A stretch of 64,000 nt of DNA from Nonlabens ulvanivorans. Lineage in GTDB: Bacteria > Bacteroidota > Bacteroidia > Flavobacteriales > Flavobacteriaceae. Position 1 is the first letter of the stretch. Each line of letters starts with the position of its first letter. Location: positions 1,596,218 through 1,660,217 of the forward strand of contig NZ_JPJI01000032.1 of NCBI RefSeq assembly GCF_000732625.1, written 5' to 3'. Below are positions 17,690 through 27,000 of this stretch, piece after piece. The notes beneath the pieces were generated by a model. It did not search any database. It was not told the origin of the DNA and worked only from the letters and a program-made list of their open reading frames with translations. Made by a program: the position numbers and the translations under genes.

Positions 17690-18563
17690 TGTTTTCTGGT
17701 GTTGCCTTCCATCTTTTATGCGACCAGAGATAATACTCTGGTTGCTTTCTGATTTGTTTTTCTAATAAGTCCAAGAAAGTATCTGTTATTTCCCAATCTT
17801 TAGTTTGCGCAGCATTTTCCGTTATGGTTTGGAAATTAGCTTTATAGTGACCTCTTTTAATTTTCTCTACAGCTAGATATACTACAGCTGTATCATGAGC
17901 CTTAGCAAGCTTTTCGCTACCCATAAAGACGGCGCTTGTTTTACCGAAAAAAGTTGTGAAATGTTGTGCTCTATACTTAGCTGGTGATTGGTCAGCTATT
18001 AAGCCATACATTGCCATATCACCATTACTTATACTTTGAGAGATATTACTACTAGCTTCACGCATAGTGATCATAGTAGAATTGAACTTTTGTCTTATAT
18101 CAACAATTAGTTTATTAAAATACTTATTGGCTAGTGGTTTGTATACAGCAATGATTTTATAATCGACTAGACCATCTATACACATTGTCCACTCATAACT
18201 AGCTTGATGCCCAAACATGACTATAATCGGCCTTTTTTGATCTCTAAATTGATGTATTAATTCAAGATTTGTATATTCAAATCTACTCAACATCTCATCA
18301 TGACTCATAGACATAGACATAATAACCTCAATAAAACTATCGCAAAAATGCTGCGTTGTTTTCCGGCACAGTTCTTTTAACTCAATTTCTGATTTTTCAG
18401 GAAAAGCAATTTTTAAGTTATTAATAATTACTTTTTTACGGTATCCAATCACATAGTAAACAATCAGAAATGCAAAATCACTTAATAAATACGTTAATCG
18501 TGCTGGAAGTCTAGAAATGATCCAGAGTAGTGGATAAAACAAATAAAAAGCAATCGCTTGCAT
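17649..18563 (-). CDS. LpxL-like lipid A acyltransferase family protein
   Basis: The 304-aa protein belongs to the lysophospholipid/lipid A (LpxL/HtrB) acyltransferases, which add secondary acyl chains to lipid A at the inner membrane. An N-terminal membrane segment (about 2-40) is followed by the catalytic HX4E motif in FGHQASYEW (about 117-125). GLIADQSPA and TFFGKTSAVFMGSEKLA come later, and the C-terminal WSHKRWK is typical. The 3' end overlaps glmM by 41 bases in convergent orientation. The acyl-chain specificity is unknown. Confidence 0.9.
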   Translation of the reverse strand: MQAIAFYLFYPLLWIISRLPARLTYLLSDFAFLIVYYVIGYRKKVIINNLKIAFPEKSEIELKELCRKTTQHFCDSFIEVIMSMSMSHDEMLSRFEYTNLELIHQFRDQKRPIIVMFGHQASYEWTMCIDGLVDYKIIAVYKPLANKYFNKLIVDIRQKFNSTMITMREASSNISQSISNGDMAMYGLIADQSPAKYRAQHFTTFFGKTSAVFMGSEKLAKAHDTAVVYLAVEKIKRGHYKANFQTITENAAQTKDWEITDTFLDLLEKQIRKQPEYYLWSHKRWKATPENIKRKPVLSPRVQQ

Positions 18564-18613
18564 AAATAAAATTTGGACAAATATACTATCTTGTTGCGTA
18601 GTAAAAGAATGAT

Positions 18614-19252
18614 ATGAATCAAGGATTAGATATAGTAACTATAGTGATTATAGTAGCATGTGCATTAGTAAGTTTTAAAGGGTTTCAAGACCGTTTTTTC
18701 TTCGATAAATACAAATTTAATATTGCAGGAATTCAGCGTGGTGAACAGTTAAGGTTTTTAACCAGCGGTTTTTTACATGCAGACCTACAGCACCTCATAT
18801 TTAATATGTTAACCTTGTATTTCTTTGCACATTACGTAGTTGTAGATTTAGGTGATATAGGTTTTCTAGTAGTTTATTTTGCCAGCTTATTGGGTGGTGG
18901 TGTTCTCAGTTATCTTTTTCATCAAGATGAATATCACTATAGTGCCATAGGAGCGAGTGGTGCAGTAATGGGAATTATATATTCAGCAATATTGTTAGAG
19001 CCTGGCATATATATATATGGTATAATACCAGGATTTGTTTTTGCAATAGGATATTTAGCTTATTCTATTTATGGTATGAAAAATAAATCAGATAATATTG
19101 GACATGATGCCCATTTTGGTGGAGCAGTAGCCGGTTATGTTGTGACTATTCTATATGATTACCATATCATATTTGAACAAACGCTTACCGTGGTTTTAAT
19201 GCTATTGCCGATAGTAGCTTTATTTATACTCAAAAAAATGGGCAAATTATAG
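18614..19252 (+). CDS. Rhomboid family intramembrane serine protease
   Basis: This 212-aa six-segment membrane protein carries the rhomboid catalytic features: SGFLHADLQHLIFNMLTLY (His and Asn in the second segment, about 52-70), the serine motif GASGAVMG (about 118-125), and the catalytic histidine in HDAHFGGAVAGY (about 162-173). Ser and His of the dyad are both present, so it is likely active. Rhomboids cleave membrane proteins within the bilayer; the substrate is unknown. The 3' end overlaps the TlpA-like gene by 6 bases, convergently. Confidence 0.93.
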   Translation: MNQGLDIVTIVIIVACALVSFKGFQDRFFFDKYKFNIAGIQRGEQLRFLTSGFLHADLQHLIFNMLTLYFFAHYVVVDLGDIGFLVVYFASLLGGGVLSYLFHQDEYHYSAIGASGAVMGIIYSAILLEPGIYIYGIIPGFVFAIGYLAYSIYGMKNKSDNIGHDAHFGGAVAGYVVTILYDYHIIFEQTLTVVLMLLPIVALFILKKMGKL

Positions 19253-20368
19253 TAGCTCTGCTAGTTTGTTATGTAAAGCTTGACCTCGCAAATCTTTTGC
19301 AATAATAACTCCATTTTCATCTAGTAAAAATGTAGCAGGTATGCTGCTTACATTATAAAGCTTTGCAATAGGGTCCTGCCAGTGCATTAATCTAGAAATA
19401 TGGTACCAGTCCATTTCATCTTTTTCGATAGCGGCTTTCCATGCTGCTTCAGCATTTTGTCGATCTAGAGATACACTTATGATATTAAATCCTTTATCGT
19501 GATATTCTTTATAAGCTCTAACCACATTAGGGTTTTCACGTCTACATGGTCCACACCATGAAGCCCAGAAATCAATAAGTGTCACTTTTCCTAAAACATT
19601 TTCTAATTTTAAAACATCACCATCTGGTGTTTTACCTTCAAATAATGGTGCTTTTGCACCTATGGCTGTAGTAGTAAATTTAGTCAGGTAACTCTCTAGA
19701 CTCTTAGTGATAGCCGTTTCCTTTACGTCACCTTCTAACACATTAAATAATTCCAAAGCCTTGTCGGTATCAATTAATTTAGAATTCACTAAATCGCCTA
19801 TTATCATACTGCTTACTAACTTATTAGGATTAGACTTTACGATGTTAAACACCTCGTTTTTATAAGCTTCTTCAGCGTCCATCCATGTTTTTGTAACATC
19901 ATCGCCTTTTTGCTGATCACCTGATCGGTAAGCATTACCGCGAGCAGTTTTAAATTCGTTTGTTCTTTTTTGATAAGTAGCTTGGTCAGCTCTAAAGTCA
20001 TAAAGAATTCTATTTTCTTCACTTCCTGTAACAGAACTAGCCCATAACGAGTCTTGGTTTAATGTGATTCTTAACGGTTCATCTCCTTCAATAAAAATCA
20101 TACGGTCATTACCAGTCTCCATAGATAAGAAACGTACCTCGGCAAAATCTTTCTTTTCTCCTTGTTCAAAATAAAACTTCTCATTCATAACTACCGCAGT
20201 ATCAATAATCATAGGATTATTAGTACTGTTCAATTTATTCATGTAAACTCTCATTCCATTATAAACACCAGGCGCTGTACCTTCAATAAAGTGAGTGTTA
20301 TCATTACTAGTTTCAGTTTTACAAGAAATTATTAATAAAAGTGCGACAATAGGAAGTAGAAATCTCAT
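19247..20368 (-). CDS. TlpA-like thiol-disulfide oxidoreductase lipoprotein (DUF4369 plus thioredoxin)
   Basis: This 373-aa lipoprotein has signal PIVALLLIISC with the lipobox cysteine at residue 16. An N-terminal DUF4369 beta domain (about 25-130) and a helical linker precede a C-terminal TlpA/AhpC-TSA thioredoxin domain with DFWASWCGPCRREN (CxxC, about 268-281) and the cis-proline loop VSSIPATFLLD. It should act in the periplasm as a reductase of disulfides or cytochrome c apoproteins, as for Bacteroidota homologues. The neighbours do not reveal the partner. Confidence 0.92.
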   Translation of the reverse strand: MRFLLPIVALLLIISCKTETSNDNTHFIEGTAPGVYNGMRVYMNKLNSTNNPMIIDTAVVMNEKFYFEQGEKKDFAEVRFLSMETGNDRMIFIEGDEPLRITLNQDSLWASSVTGSEENRILYDFRADQATYQKRTNEFKTARGNAYRSGDQQKGDDVTKTWMDAEEAYKNEVFNIVKSNPNKLVSSMIIGDLVNSKLIDTDKALELFNVLEGDVKETAITKSLESYLTKFTTTAIGAKAPLFEGKTPDGDVLKLENVLGKVTLIDFWASWCGPCRRENPNVVRAYKEYHDKGFNIISVSLDRQNAEAAWKAAIEKDEMDWYHISRLMHWQDPIAKLYNVSSIPATFLLDENGVIIAKDLRGQALHNKLAELL

Positions 20369-20466
20369 GCTAATTATTTTTTCAAAAATAGTGGTTTTAC
20401 AGCTATAGAACAGGTTAAAACTTTCTAAAACTATAGGACGTATAGCTATCCTAGACGCAATAGTTT

Positions 20467-20474
20467 TACCTTTG
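20467..20474 (+). promoter_or_regulatory. -7 box just before the GAF gene start
   Basis: TACCTTTG, a full TAnnTTTG match, ends 5 bases before the ATG at 20480. A transcript starting at the usual distance would be leaderless or nearly so. No clear -33 TTG was found. Confidence 0.35.
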
Positions 20475-20479
20475 TACCT

Positions 20480-22852
20480 ATGAATATGTTACCTGAAGAT
20501 TTTATGATGGAAGTTACCTTAAGTTTTCATAAGGTAATAGATCATTATAGGGAACGTCTCAAGACCGAGACCAATCCTATTGCAATTGCATTTCTTACTG
20601 CTACGTTAGATTATGTAAGCAACCATCCACGATTAGAAGAAGGATTACAGGTTGAAGAGATTGAGCAAGAGAAAGAAGTCATAAATACTTTATTATCAGA
20701 TCTTTTTCCAAGAGCTTTAACACTTAACGAAATAAAAGCAGCAACGGTACCATTTTCTGATTTCTTATTCAATAAATCAGAACGCTTTGAAAATTTATTA
20801 TCTCATATTAAAGATGAGAAATTTTCACTTCTTTCTAACACAGACTTTGACTATTTCACTATGGCAAGCGGCGTTATACTTAAGGATGTATACAATGCTC
20901 AAATCGATTTAAGTAAACCTTTACATTGTCAAATACCTGATGGAAATGGTAATTTAAAAACTTATCGCATCACTTACAATGCAGATTTTGTTGAAGTAGC
21001 CCTTAAGGATGAAAAGTACAGACTGACAGATGTTGATATTAAAGAGTTATTGCGCAATCCGGAAAACAAAAAATTATGGAAATCTAAGTTCCCTAAGAAT
21101 AGTTACACATTTAAAGGGTTCGGTATCATCAGTCTTACTGATGTAACTATGGATAACGCTATTTCAGATTTAAAAACAGTTTTACTTGGTAATTTAGGTG
21201 AAAAGTCAAATCATGAGACAGAAAAAGTAGAAAAGATATTCAAGCAAATGTTCAATATGGAGGATTTGCATGTTGGGTTTACTATTTATAATAATGTAGA
21301 CATGCTTTTTGAAAATATGGTTTATAGTGATTCAAGCAGTTTTTTACTAGGCTCTAGTCACGAAAAAAATTGTAATAATGCTCTTTGTGCAGATTCATAT
21401 GCTCATCTTTTAAGAGATTTTACACCGCTAGTTATAACGGACGTTAAAAATTATCGCGATAACATTGAAAACACTTTTCTACCTGATAATTTAATTGAGG
21501 CTGGTTTTAATAGTGCTATATTTTATCCTATATCTCACGAAGGTAGATTGCTAGGTATATTAGAACTAGCCAGCTATACACCATATTTGTTAAACACGTT
21601 TAATGCCCAGAAATTAGAAGGTATTTCAGACTATCTTAAAATGGCTTTAATCCGTTCAGAGCAAGAATATGAGACTACTATTAAAGCACTTATACAAACA
21701 GAATGTACATCTATTCATCCTAGTGTGCAGTGGAAATTTGAACAAGAAGCTCGTAGGCTGATTAGATCGCGAGCAGAGTCTTCAGATAACAATTTTAATG
21801 ATTTAGTATTTGAAGATGTCAGTCCCTTATATGGGCAAATTGACGTGGTAGGTAGTAGTGATGCACGTAATGAAGCGATTAAAACCGACTTAATATCACA
21901 ACTCGAATTGGTCAGTGAGATATTCGCTTTCGCGAAAGCGAATGAACCATTACCTATTTATGATCAAATTATTCATAGGATCCACAAATTCCAAGTCGAA
22001 CTTGAGTTGAATAGCATTAATGCAAATACCGAACGTGAGATAATTAGTATACTTGAAAGTGAAGTAAATCCTTTTATGGTTCATATTAAGGATTTATCTA
22101 AGAAATTAAAACAGCTCGTCACAGATTATGAAAATACTTTAAATCATGACTCTGGCGTTGTCTTCACTAATAGAGATAATTACGACACAACAGTTCAGGT
22201 TGTTAATGAAAGACTAGCTCGTTTCTTAGACCGTAAGCAAAAGGAAGCTCAGGAAATTTATCCTCATTTCTTTGAACGCTATAAAACTGACGGTGTAGAG
22301 CACAACATATATGTAGGATCTAGTATTGTAAGAGGTCAATCTTACAATCCGGTCTATTTATATAACCTTAGATTATGGCAGTTACAGACCATGATACAGA
22401 TGGAAAATAAATTTTATCAGTATCAAGAGAGTCTTCCTGTTCAAATAGAGGCAGCGTCTATGATTTTAGTCTTTGGTAATACGTTAAGTATTCGATACCG
22501 TATTGATGAGAAACGTTTTGATGTCGACGGAGCTTATAACGCAAGGTATGAGGTGATTAAAAAGAGAATTGATAAAGCAAATATCAAAGGAACTCAAGAA
22601 AGAATTACCCAAAAAGGTAAAATTTCAATCATCTATACAAATCATGAGAGCGAACTGGAGTACTTAAGATACATATCATTTCTTCAAGATCAAAAATATC
22701 TCAACGATAAAATCGAACTACTCGAACTAGAAGACGTACAAGGTGTTATAGGTCTTAAAGCGATACGAGTAGGCGTGCTTTACAACAAAAAATCTGAAGA
22801 TAAAAAACGTCTTACCTTTAAGGATTTGTTGCAGGAATTACATCAACAATAG
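20480..22852 (+). CDS. GAF domain protein of unknown role
   Basis: This 790-aa cytoplasmic protein has no signal peptide or membrane segment. Residues about 245-397 look like a GAF domain: EKIFKQMFNMEDLHVGFTIY, VITDVKNYRDN, SAIFYPISHEGRLLGILEL and a terminal helix ISDYLKMALI. The flanks are long and mainly helical, with no kinase, GGDEF, EAL or DNA-binding motif that I can see, so the output is unknown. The palindrome at 21925-21940 adds AFAKA in a helical stretch. The 3' end overlaps the converging HD-PycTM gene by 35 bases. Confidence 0.7.
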   Translation: MNMLPEDFMMEVTLSFHKVIDHYRERLKTETNPIAIAFLTATLDYVSNHPRLEEGLQVEEIEQEKEVINTLLSDLFPRALTLNEIKAATVPFSDFLFNKSERFENLLSHIKDEKFSLLSNTDFDYFTMASGVILKDVYNAQIDLSKPLHCQIPDGNGNLKTYRITYNADFVEVALKDEKYRLTDVDIKELLRNPENKKLWKSKFPKNSYTFKGFGIISLTDVTMDNAISDLKTVLLGNLGEKSNHETEKVEKIFKQMFNMEDLHVGFTIYNNVDMLFENMVYSDSSSFLLGSSHEKNCNNALCADSYAHLLRDFTPLVITDVKNYRDNIENTFLPDNLIEAGFNSAIFYPISHEGRLLGILELASYTPYLLNTFNAQKLEGISDYLKMALIRSEQEYETTIKALIQTECTSIHPSVQWKFEQEARRLIRSRAESSDNNFNDLVFEDVSPLYGQIDVVGSSDARNEAIKTDLISQLELVSEIFAFAKANEPLPIYDQIIHRIHKFQVELELNSINANTEREIISILESEVNPFMVHIKDLSKKLKQLVTDYENTLNHDSGVVFTNRDNYDTTVQVVNERLARFLDRKQKEAQEIYPHFFERYKTDGVEHNIYVGSSIVRGQSYNPVYLYNLRLWQLQTMIQMENKFYQYQESLPVQIEAASMILVFGNTLSIRYRIDEKRFDVDGAYNARYEVIKKRIDKANIKGTQERITQKGKISIIYTNHESELEYLRYISFLQDQKYLNDKIELLELEDVQGVIGLKAIRVGVLYNKKSEDKKRLTFKDLLQELHQQ
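21925..21940. repeat. Dispersed palindrome, perfect copy 5
   Basis: CGCTTTCGCGAAAGCG lies in the GAF gene and is read as AFAKA. Confidence 0.9.
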
Positions 22853-24035
22853 AGTCTAGATCGAGTAGGGCAAAGGCAATAACAAACGCAAGTACTGATC
22901 CTATAATTCCTATCATAAAGATGGTATAAGTAAGCCTTAATAATTTGTATTTTCTTGCAAGTACAACACCTAGGTAATATAAATCCTTGATAAGAGATTC
23001 ATAAACTTCCTCTTTTTCTTCAAGTAAATCCATTACTGAGTCCTTGTACTTATTCAATGGCATTTTATGAAAATTACCAAAAAAAAGTAAATTTACCTTA
23101 CGTTCTCGGACTTCATCGTCTGTAAACTCGCCAGATGTTATATTAGGTCTGGTAGACATTATAGAGAGTACAATACTTGCTACTGAAAACAAAACTAAAA
23201 TAAGAGTAGGCCATAGCAAGTGTCTATTACTTACCTGTTCTAATTTAGGTATCAAATTAGCTAGTGCTAGTGAGATAATAATCGCGTTTACAGATAGAAG
23301 TATGTTTGCTTTAGTGTCTGCTATATCGCTAAGTTTTATATGATTACGTAATGCTGTTCTAAAAAGTGTTTGAATCGCTCGTTCAGGACTTTGATTCTTT
23401 AGGTCTACCTTTAATTTTTCCTTTTTTAGTTTTTGTTTATTCTTTTTCTTTTTCTTCAACAACTTCATAAGGTTTTCATTCTTATCCTTATTCCAGTTCT
23501 TGATAGCATAGTCAGAATAATAACGGTGCTTTTCTGTAAATACTCTTATGTTTTCCTTACGCCATTCTTTATTAGTATAGGTAGCTATACCGCGCAGTTC
23601 AAGTTCCTTTTTGAGAAGTTCGCTAGTTTCATCATAATAATCTTTTGCAAAATGTGAGGCATCTGCATCTCTTAAGATTTCTTCTAAAGTAGTTTTAGGT
23701 GTGCCATTGAATTTTGTGGCTAATATTAATTGTTTAACCAGTTCAATTAAGGATTGATCTGCACCATTATCTTTTAAAAAATCCTCAGCGATAGTTGCGC
23801 TGCGTTCTTCATGACCATCTGCACCATGTATGTAGCCTGTATCATGTAACCATGCCGCAATTATTAACGCTTGTTCTTCTTTAACATCGATTTCGGTGTT
23901 TTCAATTATCTCTTTAGTACTTTTAACAACTCTTGCGGTATGCATGTAGTTATGATACACATAAGTTTCATCAAGTTGTGTTTTAAACAACTCAAGAACA
24001 AAATCGTCTACTTTTAGAAAAATGTTATCTGTCAT
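22818..24035 (-). CDS. HD phosphohydrolase fused to Pycsar-type transmembrane effector domain
   Basis: The 405-aa protein has two modules. Residues 1-175 are an HD domain with YHNYMHTARV (His28/His32), AAWLHDTGY (His64-Asp65) and LRDADASHF (Asp123/Asp125), the full metal-ligand set. A lysine-rich linker (about 190-213) leads to residues 218-395, which match the Pycsar effector (PycTM/DUF5706) signature: LFRTALRNHIKLSDIADTKA, then membrane segments near 245-263, 274-293 and 370-392. PycTM proteins are membrane effectors triggered by cyclic pyrimidine nucleotides in anti-phage defence. No cyclase gene lies nearby, so this is an orphan form and the HD part may control the ligand. The modules are continuous in one frame. 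Confidence 0.85.
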   Translation of the reverse strand: MTDNIFLKVDDFVLELFKTQLDETYVYHNYMHTARVVKSTKEIIENTEIDVKEEQALIIAAWLHDTGYIHGADGHEERSATIAEDFLKDNGADQSLIELVKQLILATKFNGTPKTTLEEILRDADASHFAKDYYDETSELLKKELELRGIATYTNKEWRKENIRVFTEKHRYYSDYAIKNWNKDKNENLMKLLKKKKKNKQKLKKEKLKVDLKNQSPERAIQTLFRTALRNHIKLSDIADTKANILLSVNAIIISLALANLIPKLEQVSNRHLLWPTLILVLFSVASIVLSIMSTRPNITSGEFTDDEVRERKVNLLFFGNFHKMPLNKYKDSVMDLLEEKEEVYESLIKDLYYLGVVLARKYKLLRLTYTIFMIGIIGSVLAFVIAFALLDLDSIVDVIPATNP

Positions 24036-24078
24036 AATCTCAATGATACCTCAAAATAGAATAAAAACCTCTTAATTT

Positions 24079-27000
24079 ATGATTAAAAATACTACTCTTT
24101 TTTTTATTGCCGTTTTCATCTTAGTAGGATGTGCCTCTTACAAGGAGCAATATAGGGAGGAAACACAGAACGCTTTTCCTGATAATGCACAGATTACCAA
24201 ATCATTTTATCTTATAGGTGATGCAGGTAAATCTCCAATTAATGGTAAAAGTGAAGGTTTACTTGCGCTAGAACAACATATTGAAAATCAAGATACAAAG
24301 AAATCGCATTTGATTTTTCTAGGTGATAATATTTATCCTGTAGGGATGCCAGATAAGGATGATTCTTTTAGATCACTGGCAGAAAATCATTTGAACGCAC
24401 AAATTGCGGTTGCTCAAGCTTTTGATGGTAAAACTATTTTTATACCTGGAAATCATGACTGGTATGATCAAGGCTTAAAAAATGTAGAAAGGGAAAAGGA
24501 CTATATAGAAAAAGCTCTTAAGGATAAAAATATATGGGAACCTAAAGTAGGTTGTCCATTAGAAAGTATAGAAATATCAGATGATGTTCAACTTATTATT
24601 TTAGATAGTCAGTGGTATCTAGCCCAATGGGATAAGCACCCTACAATTAATGATGATTGCGATCAAATCAAGACAAGAGAGCAATTATTTCTAGAGATAG
24701 AAGGAGAATTCAAAAAAAATCAGGATAAGGTTATTCTTGTAGCGATGCATCACCCATTATACACTAATGGTGTACATGGTGGTCAATATGCTGCTACAAA
24801 GCACTTGTTTCCAACTCAAAGAAACATACCGCTACCGCTTATTGCATCTCTAGTAAATCAAGTGCGCACTAGTGGTGGGATAAGCTCTCAAGACAAACAA
24901 AACGAACGTTATCAAGAAATGGTTAATCGGGTAACCACACTTGCAAGGTCGTCACAAGCAGCACGTATAATCTTTGCCAGCGGTCACGAGCATACCTTAC
25001 AATATATTGAGAACGATGGAATACGCCAGATTGTTTCTGGTAGTGGATCTAAGCAAAGTTATGCTACCTTAAGCAATGATGGACTTTTTGCATACGGTGG
25101 TAAAGGTTTTGCAAGATTTGATATTCTTAAAGATGGTAGTGGTTGGGTAAGATATTACACCTTGCGTAATGGTAAAGTTGAATTAATTTATACGGTACAA
25201 GCGATTGAGAAACCTAAGGAATTTGATATAAAACAATTACCTAGTAGTTATCCCGCTTTCGCGAAAGCGAGTATATATGAAACAGAACGTACCGATGTCT
25301 CAGGTTTTTACGAATCTGTATGGGGTAATAAATATCGAGATTTGTATGGCATTGAAGTTAATGCCAAAGTAGCACTATTAGATACTCTATATGGTGGACT
25401 AGAAGTAGTAAGAGCTGGTGGTGGACACCAGACGAGAGCACTAAGGTTAAAGGATAAAGACGGTAAAGAATATAATATAAGAGCACTTAAGAAAAGCGCT
25501 GTACAGTTTTTACAAACGACTGTTTTTAAGGAGAATCAAGTTGTTGAAGGTTTTGAAAACACTACGACAGAGGACTTATTGTTTGACTTTTATACCGCAG
25601 CGCATCCTTATGCTGCATTAACAATACCAGACTTAGCAAGTGCAGTAGGTGTATATCATACTAATCCAGAAGTCTTTTATTTACCAAAACAACAAGCCTT
25701 AGGAAAATATAATAATGACTATGGAGATGAATTATATTTATTAGTAGAACGACCTGAAGAAAATCACAAAGATTTATTAAGTTTTGGTAAGCCAGATGAT
25801 ATAGAGAGTACTGCAGATGTTTTTGAGCGTCTACGCAGAGACGAGAAATATAAGATTGACGAGCCTCATTATATTAAGGCTAGAATCTTTGACATGCTTA
25901 TTGGTGATTGGGATAGACACCAGGATCAATGGCGCTGGTCAGAGTTTGAATTAGAAGATGGAACACACCTTTTCCGTGCTATTCCCAGAGATCGTGATCA
26001 AGTTTATTCAAACTTTGATGGAGCTCTTTTTGCGACATTACGCACTATGATCGGTATTACAAATCAATTTGCTACTTATGATGAACAACTTACAGATGTA
26101 AAGTGGTTTAATACTGCTGCAAATTACTTAGATAGAGCACTTGCTCAAAACAGTGATCGTTTTGTATGGGAATCACAAGCCAGGTATATACAAGAAAACT
26201 TAACTGATGAACAAATAGAAAACGCTTTTAAAAATTTACCAGCCGAGATCTATCCACATGAATCTACTCAAGTAATTGTAGAGAATATGAAGAAACGACG
26301 TGATAATTTATTAGAAACAGTTAATGACTACTATAATTATCTCGCAAGCCTAGCTATCATGACGGGAACCGATAAGGATGATATTATAGAAATCGATCGT
26401 ATAGAAGATGGTAAAACAGAGGTTACTATCTATCGTAATAAAGATGGAGAAAAAGCAGATATCGTTGCGCAAAGAGTTTTTGATAGTAAGGATACTAATG
26501 AAATTTGGATTTATGCATTAGATGATGATGACATCATTAAAGCGATGGGAACTGGAAAAAACAAAATTAAAGTGCGAGTAATTGGTGGACAGAATAATGA
26601 TATTTATGATCTTGAAGAAGGAAAGGCAATATCGATTTATGATCATAAATCAAAGGATAACACTTTTAAAGCTAAAAATGGAGCTCGTGTAAGGCTATCT
26701 GATAATTATGATACTAATTTATACAATCCACGTAAAAACATATTGACCAGTAATGCACTAACACCAGCAATAGGTTTTAATCCAGATGATGGTTTTAAAT
26801 TAGGAATTCAAAATGTTTATACAGTAAATGGTTTTAATCGTAATCCACATACAAGAGTTCATAAAATAACAGCAGGTTATTATTTTGCTACTAATGGTTA
26901 TGACATTAATTACACAGGTGAATTTGCTGGTGTTTTTAATGGTGTAAACTTACTTGTAAATGGACGATTTGCAGGACCTACTTTTACTGAAAACTTTTTT

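Noticed and set aside
23400..23460. Lysine-rich A-run as a programmed frameshift separating HD and PycTM parts
   Set aside because: Both domains are already in one continuous frame, so no frameshift is needed.
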